From the NCBI RefSeq assembly GCF_002224485.1, contig NZ_CP022463.1, forward strand, positions 2,896,205-2,960,204: a DNA stretch of 64,000 bases, written 5' to 3'. The number at the start of each line of letters is the position of its first letter. Position 1 is the stretch's first letter. Under the pieces are notes generated by a model. It did no database searches. It was not told the origin of the DNA and worked only from the letters and a program-made list of their open reading frames with translations. The position numbers were made by a program, and so were the translations under genes. Shown here in pieces: positions 1-9,886 of the stretch. This DNA comes from Sinomonas sp. R1AF57. Lineage in GTDB: Bacteria > Actinomycetota > Actinomycetes > Actinomycetales > Micrococcaceae.

Positions 1-207
1 CCGGCACGGGCTGGTCAGCGGACGGTTCGACCCGACTTCGGTGGCGGCCCACGTCCCCTCGGCCCGGGCCTTGGCGAGGACCTTGTAGAACCAGGCCCGT
101 GAGACACCGTGCCTGCGGCAGAACTGCGCCACCGCTCCGCGCGGGGCGTCATCGGGCCACTGGGCCACACGCATACGGACCTTCAGATCAGGCTCATGGA
201 TGCTCAT
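1..207 (-). CDS. IS481-type transposase, N-terminal part (cut by window edge)
   Basis: The minus strand reads as 69 uninterrupted codons from an ATG at 207 to the window edge, so only the N-terminus is visible. It encodes a helix-turn-helix segment (residues about 24-50, with CRRHGVSRAWFYKVLAKAR) followed by an RPLTSP stretch, the usual start of IS481-family transposases before the DDE integrase core. The catalytic domain would lie left of position 1, so whether the element is intact cannot be judged. The family call rests on motif memory only. Confidence 0.72.
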   Translation of the reverse strand, partial: MSIHEPDLKVRMRVAQWPDDAPRGAVAQFCRRHGVSRAWFYKVLAKARAEGTWAATEVGSNRPLTSPCR

Positions 208-300
208 GCCGTGATCTGAGCGGTGAAGTGTCCACACACTCGTGAGACACACCGTCCACGATCTCCTGAGACAGAAGTGTCCATTCAGTCCCGAGACTTC
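208..300. mobile_element. Probable insertion-sequence end upstream of the transposase
   Basis: Next to the transposase start are three related words, TCCAC at 231, TCCAC at 255 and TCCAT at 280, each followed 11-14 nt later by GAGAC. The 24-25 nt spacing resembles the iterated terminal sequence of an IS481-type element. No matching left end is in the window, so the outer boundary and target duplication cannot be set. Confidence 0.4.
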
Positions 301-317
301 ACATCGCGCCCCACTCC

Positions 318-568
318 GTCTCGGGTACGCCAGATCACACCCCACCCCGTCTCGGGTACGCCAGATCACACCACACCCCGTCTCGGGTACGCGCGACGGC
401 GGGTGCGTGCCCCGGCCGGGCGGGCGCGCGGCGTCGTCCGCCGTCGATGACGGAGGAAGGCCCGCCCGCGGCGGTCGCGTCAGACCGCGGTGCTCGTACC
501 CGAAACGCCAGCGGCGCACTCTTTGCGTACCCGAAAGGGGGTGGGCGGGGAGGTGCCGCGCCCGGAAC
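318..568. repeat. 31-nt phased repeat array, locus A (3 forward, 3 inverted units)
   Basis: The core GTCTCGGGTAC starts at 318, 349 and 380, exactly 31 nt apart, with the rest of the unit (GCCAGATCACACC) also conserved. The inverted core GTACCCGAAA(C/G) follows at 496 and 527, and a degraded copy is at 558, again 31 nt apart. The array fills most of the gene-free stretch between the insertion-sequence end and the IclR gene. No protein-coding gene is supported between 208 and 577. Confidence 0.85.
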
Positions 569-577
569 GGGCGTGGG

Positions 578-1333
578 TCAGGTGCGGTTGAGCTCGGCCG
601 AGATGGCCTCAGCGGCCTGGCGCAGGAGCGGGACGGCGCGCTCGCCGAAGGCCTCGTCCACGCGGGAGATGGGCCCTGAGACGGAGATCGCGGTGGGCGT
701 CGGCGCATGGGGGACGGCCATCGAGAAGCAGCGGACGCCGATCTCCTGCTCCTGCTCGTCGATCGCGTAGCCGCGGGCGCGGATCTTGTCGAGGTCGGAG
801 AGGAGGGAATCGACGTCGCCGATGCTGTAGGGCGTGGGGGTGGGCATGCCTTGGCGGGAGACGATGGAGCGGACCTGCTCGTCGCCGAGCTCGCCGAGGA
901 TCGCCTTGCCCACGCCCGTGTCGTGCGTGTGGGCGCGCCGGCCCACCTCTGTGAACATCCGCATGGCGTGGGGCGAGGGGACCTGGGCAACGTAGATGAC
1001 CATGTCCGAGTCGAGGACCGCCATGTTGGCCGTCTCGCCCAGCTTGTCCACGAGCATCTTCAGCTGGGGCTGCGCGAGTGCGCCGAGCTGCTTGTTGGCG
1101 CCCTCGCCGAGGCGGATCAGGCGCGGGCCGAGGGCGTAGCGGCGGTTCGGCAGCTGCCGCACGTAGCCGAGGGCGACCAGAGTGCGCAGCAGCCGGTGGA
1201 TGGTGGGCAGGGGGAGCTCGGTCGACGACGACAGCTCGCTGAGCGTGACGTCTCCCCCGGCGTCGGTGATGAGTTCGAGCAGCTCGAAGACGCGCTCCAC
1301 CGACTGGACGCCGCCCGATGCCTTCTCGGCCAT
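578..1333 (-). CDS. IclR-family transcriptional regulator
   Basis: The 251-residue protein has an N-terminal winged helix-turn-helix (about residues 10-70, helix pair around TLSELSSSTELPLPTIHRLL) and a C-terminal IclR effector domain (about 75-250, with GVGKAIL). I chose the ATG at 1333 because AGGAGGAG lies just upstream; an ATG at 1363 is possible but has no such site. It is divergent from malic enzyme and heads the ureide/glyoxylate region. It is therefore probably the local repressor responding to glyoxylate or an ureide, as AllR does in enteric bacteria. That role is inferred from context and from the repeated operator-like sites nearby. Confidence 0.9.
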   Translation of the reverse strand: MAEKASGGVQSVERVFELLELITDAGGDVTLSELSSSTELPLPTIHRLLRTLVALGYVRQLPNRRYALGPRLIRLGEGANKQLGALAQPQLKMLVDKLGETANMAVLDSDMVIYVAQVPSPHAMRMFTEVGRRAHTHDTGVGKAILGELGDEQVRSIVSRQGMPTPTPYSIGDVDSLLSDLDKIRARGYAIDEQEQEIGVRCFSMAVPHAPTPTAISVSGPISRVDEAFGERAVPLLRQAAEAISAELNRT

Positions 1334-1369
1334 GTCTCCTCCTGATGCCACAGCTTCCGACAAAAATTA

Positions 1370-1384
1370 TCCGCATCCCGGAAA
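1370..1384. promoter_or_regulatory. Putative IclR operator, site 1
   Basis: TCCGCATCCCGGAAA fits TCC-N6-CGGAA and lies between the divergent IclR and malic enzyme genes. A related half site, TTCCACGATACC, is at 1395-1406. The same pattern recurs at 1480 and 16990, and in a weaker form at 9834. Confidence 0.45.
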
Positions 1385-1479
1385 TCTGCGGCTCTTCCAC
1401 GATACCCCACGCTCCGATCGGCAGACAGGGACGCGCGCAAGCGACGGGACTTGAATTTTCCAAGATGCAGAGAATAATA

Positions 1480-1494
1480 TCCGTAGTACGGAAA
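1480..1494. promoter_or_regulatory. Putative IclR operator, site 2 (palindromic)
   Basis: TCCGTAGTACGGA at 1480-1492 is a perfect 13-nt palindrome that also fits TCC-N6-CGGAA. It lies 41 nt before the chosen malic enzyme start, where a bound repressor could block transcription. Confidence 0.5.
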
Positions 1495-1535
1495 ACGTGA
1501 CCGAGGCCGATGCCTCCCGACAGAAGGACGATTCA

Positions 1536-2918
1536 ATGGCGAGTCCCAGCCCCGGCAACTCCATCACCCTCCGCGTGGACGCCCCGAGCCGTATCAGCAT
1601 CACGAGCGAGCTCGCCGCGGCCGTCGCAGCCGCCGGCGCCCCCGTGACCGCGCTCGACATCAGCGAGTCCCACCACGACCAGCTGGTCGTCGACATCACG
1701 TGCAACACGACCTCCGAGCAGCACGCCGAGGAGGTCGCCGCCGCCCTCGAGGCGCTCGAGGGCGTGACGGTCCGGAAGGTCTCCGACCGCACCTTCCTCA
1801 TGCACCTGGGCGGCAAGCTCGAGGTCGTCCCGAAGGTTCCCCTCCGCAACCGCGACGACCTCTCGCGGGCCTACACGCCCGGCGTCGCCCGCGTGTGCCG
1901 TGCGATCGCCGAGAACCCCGAGGACGCGCGCCGGCTCACGGTCAAGCGGAACACCGTCGCGGTGGTCACCGACGGCACCGCCGTGCTGGGCCTCGGCGAC
2001 ATCGGGCCGGCCGCCGCCCTGCCCGTCATGGAGGGCAAGGCCGCGCTCTTCAAGCAGTTCGCCAACGTGGACGCGTGGCCGGTCTGCCTCGACACGAAGG
2101 ACACCGAGGAGATCATCAGGATCGTCAAGGCGATCGCCCCGGTCTACGGCGGCGTGAACCTCGAGGACATCGCGGCGCCGCGCTGCTTCGAGATCGAGGC
2201 CCGCCTCCGCGAGGAGCTCGACATCCCGGTCTTCCACGACGACCAGCACGGCACCGCGATCGTGACCCTGGCGGCCCTCGTCAATGCCCTCAAGATCGTG
2301 GAGAAGAAGATCGAGGACGTCCGCATCGTCGTCTCCGGCGTGGGCGCAGCGGGCAACGCGATCATCCAGCTCCTCCAGGCCCAGGGCGCGAAGAACGTCA
2401 TCGCGTGCGACCGCAAGGGGGCCATCCACCGCGGCCAGCAGCACACGGACGCCCACCGCATCTGGATCGCCGAGAACACCAACCCGGAGTCCTTCTCCGG
2501 CACCCTCGTCGAGGCGCTCAAGGGCGCCGACGTGTTCATCGGCGTCTCCGCGCCGAACCTCTTCGGCCCCGACGCCGTTGCCACCATGGCGGAGAACGCG
2601 ATCGTGTTCGCCATGGCCAACCCGGACCCGGAGACGGACCCGGTGGCGGCCGCTGACCACGCCGCCGTCGTCGCCACCGGCCGGAGCGACTTCCCGAACC
2701 AGATCAACAACGTGCTTGCGTTCCCGGGCGTCTTCCGCGGCCTGCTCGACGCTGGCGTGGCCGACATCACCCCTGCCATGCTGGTGGCTGCGGCCCAGGC
2801 GATCGCCGCCCGCGTCTCGGACGAGGAGCTCAACCCGAGCTTCATCGTCCCGAGCGTGTTCGACCCGCACGTCGCCCAGGATGTCGCCGCCGCGATCGTC
2901 GCCGCCGCCCACGCGTAG
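1536..2918 (+). CDS. NAD(P)-dependent malic enzyme with N-terminal ACT domain
   Basis: This enzyme converts malate to pyruvate and CO2. The 460-residue protein begins with an ACT-like regulatory domain (about residues 8-85). A malic enzyme N-terminal domain follows ([12 protein letters not shown] and the FHDDQHGTA metal/substrate region), then a Rossmann domain with SGVGAAGNA near residue 266. I chose the ATG at 1536, preceded by AAGGA 8 nt upstream, over an in-frame GTG at 1497 without a good site. It precedes malate synthase by 69 nt, so glyoxylate plus acetyl-CoA can flow through malate to pyruvate. Cofactor preference cannot be read with certainty. Confidence 0.9.
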   Translation: MASPSPGNSITLRVDAPSRISITSELAAAVAAAGAPVTALDISESHHDQLVVDITCNTTSEQHAEEVAAALEALEGVTVRKVSDRTFLMHLGGKLEVVPKVPLRNRDDLSRAYTPGVARVCRAIAENPEDARRLTVKRNTVAVVTDGTAVLGLGDIGPAAALPVMEGKAALFKQFANVDAWPVCLDTKDTEEIIRIVKAIAPVYGGVNLEDIAAPRCFEIEARLREELDIPVFHDDQHGTAIVTLAALVNALKIVEKKIEDVRIVVSGVGAAGNAIIQLLQAQGAKNVIACDRKGAIHRGQQHTDAHRIWIAENTNPESFSGTLVEALKGADVFIGVSAPNLFGPDAVATMAENAIVFAMANPDPETDPVAAADHAAVVATGRSDFPNQINNVLAFPGVFRGLLDAGVADITPAMLVAAAQAIAARVSDEELNPSFIVPSVFDPHVAQDVAAAIVAAAHA

Positions 2919-2987
2919 TCCGCAGGCGCACAGCAGAGCACCCAGGCCCACTGACCTCCCGGCACCGGGAGAGAGAAGGAGGATGGC

Positions 2988-4585
<1,598 letters not shown>

Positions 4586-4586
<1 letters not shown>

Positions 4587-5938
4587 TGGGCTCCCACTCC
4601 CCCAGGCCGCGCCCGGTCTTCGGGGCAGCCGACTACGAGCGGATCGACGCCGGCCTCGCCGACACCGACCGCCTGCTCGCCGTCGGCTACCCCGGCGACT
4701 CGGGGTCGCGCCAGCCCGTCCACACCGTCTACGTGCCCGCGGACCGCTTCACGCCGTCGCTCCCGGCGGAGTGGGGCGCCGCCGCGCTCGCGGCCGCGGA
4801 GGAGGCCGGCGGCGTGAGGGCACTCGCCGAGCTCGTGGGCCTCTCCCCCGACCTGGCCGCCGAGGTAGCGCCCCGAGTCGAGGCCAAGCTGCGCACCGAG
4901 CCCATCGAGGACCTCCGCATCGACTTCGAGGACGGGTACCTCGCCCCCGGCCGCGCGGCGCAGGCCGGCGGCGACCCGGAGGAGACGGAGGACGCCGAGG
5001 CGGAGCGGGCGGCGGACCAGCTCGCCGCCGCGCTCGCCGCAGGGAGCGCGACGCCGTTCGCCGGAATCCGCTTCAAGTGCTTCGAGGAGGCCACCCGCCG
5101 GCGGGGCCTGCGCACGCTGGAGCTCTTCGTCGTCCGGCTCGTCGACGCCGTCGGCGGCCCCGACAGGCTGCCCGACGGCCTGGTGCTGACCCTGCCCAAG
5201 GTGACCACGGTGGACCAGGTCAAGGCGATGGTCTACGCCGTCGAGCGCCTCGAGTCCGCGCTCGGCCTGAACCCCGGCCGGCTCGGCTTCGAGGTCCAGG
5301 TCGAGACCCCGCAGCTCATCATCGGCGCGGACGGATCCCACCCGGTCGCGCAGCTGCCGCACAAGGCGGACGGCCGCATCACCGCCCTGCACTACGGCAC
5401 CTACGACTACTCGGCGTCGCTCTCGATCGCCGCCGCGTACCAGTCGATGGAGCACCCCGTGGCCGACTTCGCCAAGGAGGTCATGCAGCTCGCGGTCGCC
5501 GGGACGGGCATCCGCCTCTCCGACGGCTCGACCAACATCCTTCCGCTCGGGGACGCCGCGCAGCGCGAGGAGGCCTGGCGGCTGCACGCACGCCTCGTGC
5601 GCCGTTCCCTCGAGCGGGGCTTCTACCAGGGCTGGGACCTCCACGCGCACCAGCTGCCCACCCGGTACATCGCGACCTACGCGTTCTACCGCCAGGGGCT
5701 GGGTGCCGCCACCGAGCGGCTGCGCAACTACGTGGCGCAGACTCCGGGGGCCGTCCTCGACGAGCCGGCCACCGCGCGCGCCCTCGCGGCCTTCGTGCTG
5801 CGCGGCCTCCAGTGCGGCGCGGTCGGCGCGGACGAGGTCCTCGCCTCGACCGGGCTGACCGAGGCCGAGCTCACCGGCCTCGCACATCCGCGCCTCGCGC
5901 ACCCCCGGCTCGCGCACACCGCCGCCGTTCCGAACTGA
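4586..5938 (+). CDS. DUF6986 family protein, CitE/HpcH-like aldolase fold
   Basis: The 450-residue protein looks like the HpcH/HpaI-CitE superfamily of metal-dependent C-C lyases. Features are an acidic DLRIDFEDGY segment (about residues 112-121), the RIKCFEE-like strand FKCFEEATRR, and GFEVQVETPQLII with the conserved glutamate used for metal binding. Its reaction is not established to my knowledge. It overlaps malate synthase by one base and precedes ureidoglycine aminohydrolase by 18 nt, so it should act on a glyoxylate- or ureide-derived compound. The C-terminus carries a short duplicated HPRLAHPRLAH segment, which looks like a local tandem duplication. Confidence 0.75.
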
Positions 5939-5956
5939 CCCCGCCAAGGAAGAGAC

Positions 5957-6769
5957 ATGGGCAAGTACTACTACCCCGAAGGCGGCCTGCCGCCGCAGAC
6001 CCACCTGACCACCGAGCGCGCCATCGTCACCGAGGCCTACACGGTCATCCCCAAGGGCGTCCTGACCGACATCGTCACGTCCAACCTGCCCGGCTTCACG
6101 AAGACCCGCTCGTGGATCATCGCCCGGCCCATCTCCGGCTTCGCGACGACGTTCTCCCAGCTCATCGTGGAGATCGCCCCCGGCGGCGGGGCCCCCAAGG
6201 CGGAGTTCGAGCCCGGCGTCGAGGGCGTCGTGTTCGTGGTCAAGGGCACGGTGAACCTCACGCTCAACGGCGAGGCCCACGAGCTCGGCGAGGGCGGCTA
6301 CGCCTACCTCGCCGCCGGCGACGAGTGGGGCCTGGAGAACGTCTCGGACGACATCGCCTCGTTCCACTGGGTCCGCAAGGCCTACGAGCGGCTCGAGGGC
6401 TACGAGGCCAAGAGCTTCGTCACCTCCGACGCCGAGGTGGCGCCCCGGGAGATGCCGGACGTCAACGGCGTCTGGAAGACCACCCGCTTCGTCGACCCCG
6501 ACGACCTCGCGCACGACATGCACGTGAACATCGTGACGTTCCAGCCCGGCGGCGTGATCCCGTTCCCCGAGACCCACGTCATGGAGCACGGCCTCTATGT
6601 CCTGGAGGGCAAGGCGATGTACCTGCTCAACAACGACTGGGTGGAGGTCGAGGCCGGCGACTTCATGTGGCTGCGCGCCTTCTGCCCCCAGGCCTGCTAC
6701 GCCGGCGGCCCCGGCGAGTTCCGCTACCTCCTCTACAAGGACGTCAACCGCCAGGTGAAGCTCACCTGA
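5957..6769 (+). CDS. allE: (S)-ureidoglycine aminohydrolase, bicupin
   Basis: It hydrolyses (S)-ureidoglycine to (S)-ureidoglycolate and ammonia in allantoate breakdown. The 270-residue protein has two cupin halves. The C-terminal cupin holds E205, H207, H211 and Q245 in PETHVMEHG and CPQACYA, matching the Mn-binding Glu-His-His-Gln set of plant and E. coli enzymes. AAGGAAGAG precedes the ATG. It is the last gene of the malic enzyme-malate synthase-DUF6986 unit and is followed by a strong hairpin. The enzymes that make ureidoglycine and use ureidoglycolate are not in the window. Confidence 0.93.
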   Translation: MGKYYYPEGGLPPQTHLTTERAIVTEAYTVIPKGVLTDIVTSNLPGFTKTRSWIIARPISGFATTFSQLIVEIAPGGGAPKAEFEPGVEGVVFVVKGTVNLTLNGEAHELGEGGYAYLAAGDEWGLENVSDDIASFHWVRKAYERLEGYEAKSFVTSDAEVAPREMPDVNGVWKTTRFVDPDDLAHDMHVNIVTFQPGGVIPFPETHVMEHGLYVLEGKAMYLLNNDWVEVEAGDFMWLRAFCPQACYAGGPGEFRYLLYKDVNRQVKLT

Positions 6770-6784
6770 GAGGAGCCCTCAAGC

Positions 6785-6831
6785 ACGACGGCGCGGGGCT
6801 GGCCTGGCACTGAGCCGCCCCGCGCCGTCGT
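6785..6831 (+). terminator. Hairpin after allE
   Basis: Arms at 6785-6799 and 6817-6831 form a perfect 15-bp GC-rich stem with a 17-nt loop and no T run. The right arm and its flank (CGCCGTCGTATCCACCC) are repeated directly just downstream, up to about 6857, so the arm appears duplicated. Confidence 0.65.
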
Positions 6832-6860
6832 ATCCACCCGCGCCGTCGTATCCACCCCGC

Positions 6861-6934
6861 GTTTCGGGTACACATCCTTCGCGCATTTCACCGTTTCGGG
6901 TACGCCAGATCCCGCGAGAGGGCCTTCCGGGTAG
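6861..6934. repeat. 31-nt phased repeat array, locus B (forward units only)
   Basis: GTTTCGGGTAC begins at 6861 and 6893. A degraded copy, CTTCCGGGTAG, begins at 6924. Spacings are 32 and 31 nt. The second unit continues GCCAGATC as at locus A. No inverted group follows, because the next gene ends at 6939. Confidence 0.75.
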
Positions 6935-6938
6935 GCGA

Positions 6939-7253
6939 TCAGTCCTTCCCCGGACCTCCAGCGATCCGATAGGACTCCTCGACCATCTCGGCCAGCTCGT
7001 TCCGCGAGATCCGTCCCAGCCGGACGAGCACGAGCTGCGGAGACCCCACGTGGTGCGGGATCTCCCAGTAGAACGTCTCGGGGTCCATCGCGGAGAGGGC
7101 CTCGCGTTCCTCCGTCTTGAGAGTCACGACACCCGGCTCCCAGATGCGTGCGAACAGCGTCCTGGCAAACCACGCGGGCTGGTTCCAGCTCGGCCGCTCG
7201 GTCACGCCCGGCAGGGCCAGGCACAGCGCACGGACGTCCTCCTCGGTGGCCAC
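6939..7253 (-). CDS. MmcQ/YjbR family protein
   Basis: This is a 104-residue protein of the MmcQ/YjbR fold. It begins with the family's typical DVRALCLALPGV opening and has an FARIW...GVVTLKT strand pair plus a conserved tryptophan near residue 23. The fold is CyaY-like and often annotated as DNA-binding, but no biochemical role is settled. It lies 18 nt after the DHFR-like gene on the same strand and is probably cotranscribed with it. Its 3' end abuts repeat locus B. Confidence 0.8.
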   Translation of the reverse strand: MATEEDVRALCLALPGVTERPSWNQPAWFARTLFARIWEPGVVTLKTEEREALSAMDPETFYWEIPHHVGSPQLVLVRLGRISRNELAEMVEESYRIAGGPGKD

Positions 7254-7271
7254 GGGTCGGTCTCCCGGGGC

Positions 7272-7847
7272 TCAGTCGGCGCTGCGCAGGTCGTAGACCA
7301 GCTCGACCAGCGCGTCGTCGTACGTCGCTGCCTCGCGCAGGGCGAGCTGGACCTGTCCCGCCGGGCCGAAGCGCCGCCCCTGGCCGATCATCGACGGCGC
7401 CACGACCAGCCGCAGCTCGTCGACCTCGCCGAGGTCCAGGAGCTCCCGGACCAGGCTCAGGCTGCCCCAGCAGCCGATGTCGCCCTCCGACTCCGCCTTG
7501 ATGCGACGGATGCCCTCGCCCGTGTCCCCCGAGTACACCTCGCAGTCCCCCTTCTCGCCCCAGGGCGCCTCCTGGTGGGAGTGGGAGAAGACGTAGCGGG
7601 TAAGCGCGTTGAGCGCCGGGGCGACCATCTCGCCCTCGGACGCCTCGGTGGGCCAGAACGAGCTGAAGCCCTCGTAGGTGCGGGCGCCCATGAGCATGCC
7701 CGACAGCCCCTCGATGAGCTCGAGCTGCCGCCGGGCGAACCCTTCCGCGGCACCGCCGATGAAGGGCTCCATGAAGGATGTCGTGCCCTCGGGGTCCGCC
7801 GCGAAGCCGTCGGCGCTGATCGTCTCCTGAACAATGAGCCGTCCCAT
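7272..7847 (-). CDS. Dihydrofolate reductase family protein (RibD C-terminal-like)
   Basis: The 191-residue protein has the RibD C-terminal/DHFR-like fold: an MGRLIVQETISADG start, a LMGARTYEGF motif and a late GCWGSLSLVRELLD nucleotide-binding turn. These YyaP-like proteins are widespread and mostly uncharacterised reductases. The ATG at 7847 has a GGTGGAG site; a longer frame upstream lacks one. It is divergent from the MFS transporter at 7904 with a 56-nt gap, so both promoters must overlap. Confidence 0.8.
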   Translation of the reverse strand: MGRLIVQETISADGFAADPEGTTSFMEPFIGGAAEGFARRQLELIEGLSGMLMGARTYEGFSSFWPTEASEGEMVAPALNALTRYVFSHSHQEAPWGEKGDCEVYSGDTGEGIRRIKAESEGDIGCWGSLSLVRELLDLGEVDELRLVVAPSMIGQGRRFGPAGQVQLALREAATYDDALVELVYDLRSAD

Positions 7848-7903
7848 GGCTCCACCGTGGCACCGGAGCCCGCCTCTGAACAAGGGCTAACGTTGGCTTC
7901 GCC

Positions 7904-9094
7904 ATGACATCTCCCGCTCGCTACCCGTGGGCCGTGCTTGCCCACGCCGTCTTCCTCCAGCTCGCCGCGTACACCGTGCGGCCCACCGCGTCCTACCGCG
8001 CGCTCGAGCTGGGCGTCGAGCCGGCGCTGCTGGGACTGGTCGTGGCGAGCTTCTCCCTCCTGCCGCTCGCGGCCGCGGTGTGGGTGGGCCGAATGGACGA
8101 CGCCGGCCACGGACGCCCGCTGCTCCTCGCCGGCGCGCTGCTCATGGTCGGCTCCGGTGTGGGGCTGCTGCTCGCGACCCCGGACGTGTGGTGGCTCCTC
8201 GGCTGGAACGCGCTCCTCGGCCTCGGGCACCTCATCAGCCTTCTGGGCGAGCAGAGCCGCATCGCCGAGGCCGCGGCCGCTTCGGGGCGGCGGCGGAACC
8301 TGGACGCGCTTTTCGGCCTCTACACGTTCGCGGGTTCGACCGGGCAGGCGCTCGCCCCGACCCTGCTCGCCGTGGTGGGCGGCGGCTCCGTGCTGCCCGA
8401 GACCGGGCCGCTGTTCGCCCTGTATCTCGCCGCGGCTGTCTGCATGTCCGCGACGACCTTGTGGATGGTCGCCAGGCGGTCCGGGAACCGGGGCACCAGG
8501 CGCACGACCTCGATTCCACTGCGCCAGGCACTCGCCGCCGATCCGGCCGTTCGGCGGCCCCTCGTGACCTCGATCGGGGTGTCGATGATGGTGCTGTGCT
8601 CGATCGACCTCATCCAGGTCTACCTGCCGGCTCTCGGGGTGGAGCGCGGGATCCCCGCCTCCGTGGTCGGGGCGCTCCTGACCGCCCGCGCGCTCGCGAC
8701 TATGGCCTCGCGGCTCGCGCTCGGACGACTCGTGGACCGGTTCGGCCGCTCCGGGCTCATCCTGTGGGCGACCGTCGCCGGCGCCGCCGCCGTCCTGGCC
8801 GTCGCGGTGCCGATGCCGGAGTGGGCCCTCGGCGCCGTGCTCGTCGCGGCAGGGTACGCGCTGGGGATCGTGCAGCCCCTGACAATGACCGTCGTCTCCC
8901 TCGCCGCGCCACCCGGCACCCGGGGGACCTGGCTCGCCGCACGGATCACGGCCAACCGCCTCGGGCAGGCCGTCTTCCCGCCCGCGGTCGGGCTGCTCGC
9001 CACCGGGATGGGGTCGGCCGGCGTCTTCACCGCGGCCGGGGTGCTGCTGGGGGCTTCGGCGGCCGGGTGGCGAGCGGCCCGCCCGGCCCCCTGA
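7904..9094 (+). CDS. MFS transporter
   Basis: The 396-residue membrane protein has about 12 predicted hydrophobic segments and the loop signature VGRMDDAGHGRP after the second one. A related GRLVDRFGRSG loop in the second half is typical of two-fold MFS permeases. The substrate is unknown; there is no family-specific motif I recognise. Possible roles are efflux of a small organic compound or metabolite uptake. It ends just before repeat locus C, which may act as its transcription end. Confidence 0.8.
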   Translation: MTSPARYPWAVLAHAVFLQLAAYTVRPTASYRALELGVEPALLGLVVASFSLLPLAAAVWVGRMDDAGHGRPLLLAGALLMVGSGVGLLLATPDVWWLLGWNALLGLGHLISLLGEQSRIAEAAAASGRRRNLDALFGLYTFAGSTGQALAPTLLAVVGGGSVLPETGPLFALYLAAAVCMSATTLWMVARRSGNRGTRRTTSIPLRQALAADPAVRRPLVTSIGVSMMVLCSIDLIQVYLPALGVERGIPASVVGALLTARALATMASRLALGRLVDRFGRSGLILWATVAGAAAVLAVAVPMPEWALGAVLVAAGYALGIVQPLTMTVVSLAAPPGTRGTWLAARITANRLGQAVFPPAVGLLATGMGSAGVFTAAGVLLGASAAGWRAARPAP

Positions 9095-9115
9095 TCCCCT
9101 ACCCCGCCCCTTAGC

Positions 9116-9422
9116 GTTTCGGGTACAGCAGATTCCCTCCCGAACCGTTTCGGGTACGGGTCTTCACTCCCCCAGCCGTTTCGGGTACAGGTCTTCGTTC
9201 GCCTCTGCTCAACGGGTACACGACGCACGACGCCGCGGCCTCGCTCCGTGTGGTGAGCTCACCCGCCCAGGCGTCCCGGCGGCGTCGCACGCCAGACCTT
9301 CGAGAGGTGCGTGCCGGCGCAACCGGGTCGGCCCGGGCGCAGATTAGCTGTACCCGAGACGCCCCAGACCGGGATTAGCTGTACCCGAAACGCCATGAGG
9401 GCAGATTAGATGTACCCGAAAC
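9116..9422. repeat. 31-nt phased repeat array, locus C (3 forward, 3 inverted units)
   Basis: GTTTCGGGTAC begins at 9116, 9147 and 9178, and a CGGGTAC remnant falls in phase at 9213. After a gap without recognisable genes, the inverted core GTACCCGA(A/G)AC begins at 9350, 9381 and 9412. All spacings are exactly 31 nt. The last unit abuts the stop codon of the next gene. This array accounts for the stretch 9095-9423; I see nothing coding in it. Confidence 0.87.
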
Positions 9423-9423
9423 G

Positions 9424-9711
9424 TCAGCCGCCGCGGCCGGAACCCTCCACGAGATCCGCCTCGCGGTCGTCCTCCTCGTCCCGCGGAGCGTCATCCTGGT
9501 TCTGCGGCTTCCAGCTCAGGTGCACGGCAACGCCGTCGCCCTCCGCCTCGATGCGCATCACGATGTCCTGGCCGAGCAGGTGCTTGTGCTCGAGATAGTT
9601 CCTGTCCCCCTGTGCCTCCTCGAGGAGACGGTTGAGCGCAGCGCACATGGCCCGCCCCCAGTCGTGCGGATCCTTGCTTGATGCATGCTCCATGCCGAAA
9701 TAGGTCGCCAT
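9424..9711 (-). CDS. Hypothetical small acidic-tailed protein
   Basis: The product is a 95-residue protein that I do not recognise. It begins MATYFGMEHASSKDPHDWG, has a central helix rich in Leu/Glu/Arg and a strand VMRIEAEGDGVAVHLSWKP. It ends in a low-complexity acidic tail of Asp, Glu and Arg. GATGGAG precedes the ATG at 9711. It has no signal peptide or membrane segment. It is divergent from the hydroxypyruvate isomerase gene. The codon pattern matches neighbouring genes, which supports it being real. Confidence 0.6.
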   Translation of the reverse strand: MATYFGMEHASSKDPHDWGRAMCAALNRLLEEAQGDRNYLEHKHLLGQDIVMRIEAEGDGVAVHLSWKPQNQDDAPRDEEDDREADLVEGSGRGG

Positions 9712-9782
9712 GACTCCATCATTGCGCCCCCGGACCCCGCGTACCAGTGAGCCCCGCTCCACGTTTTGGTATCCAAAGCGGC

Positions 9783-9812
9783 TTGACCGCCATTACAACC
9801 ACGCCCTACACT
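9783..9812 (+). promoter_or_regulatory. Possible sigma-70-type promoter for the hyi unit
   Basis: TTGACC (9783-9788) and TACACT (9807-9812) are separated by 18 nt, about 75 nt before the hyi start. The operator-like sequence at 9832-9847 lies just downstream, a position suited to repression. Confidence 0.4.
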
Positions 9813-9831
9813 TTCATTCAGAGAAAGTTTT

Positions 9832-9847
9832 ATTCCACGATCTGAAA
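9832..9847. promoter_or_regulatory. Putative IclR operator before hyi (weaker match)
   Basis: ATTCCACGATCTGAAA shares TTCCACGAT with the site before uraD and has TGAAA in place of CGGAA. It is the only such sequence I noticed between the candidate promoter and the hyi start. Confidence 0.4.
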
Positions 9848-9886
9848 AAGAGATGATCGTGAGAACCGCGAAGAGAGGTGTCGACG

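Noticed and set aside
223-770. Small plus-strand open frames between the insertion-sequence end and the IclR gene
   Set aside because: They run through the 31-nt repeats or antisense to IclR, with Arg/Pro-rich composition and no start-site support.
1497-1535. GTG at 1497 as the malic enzyme start
   Set aside because: The operator-like palindrome ends 2 nt before it and no ribosome site precedes it, whereas the ATG at 1536 has AAGGA at a proper distance.
9116-9422. CRISPR array, because units of fixed length with variable inner bases are repeated
   Set aside because: The conserved core is only 11-18 nt, groups have just two or three units, half are inverted, and no cas gene is in the window.
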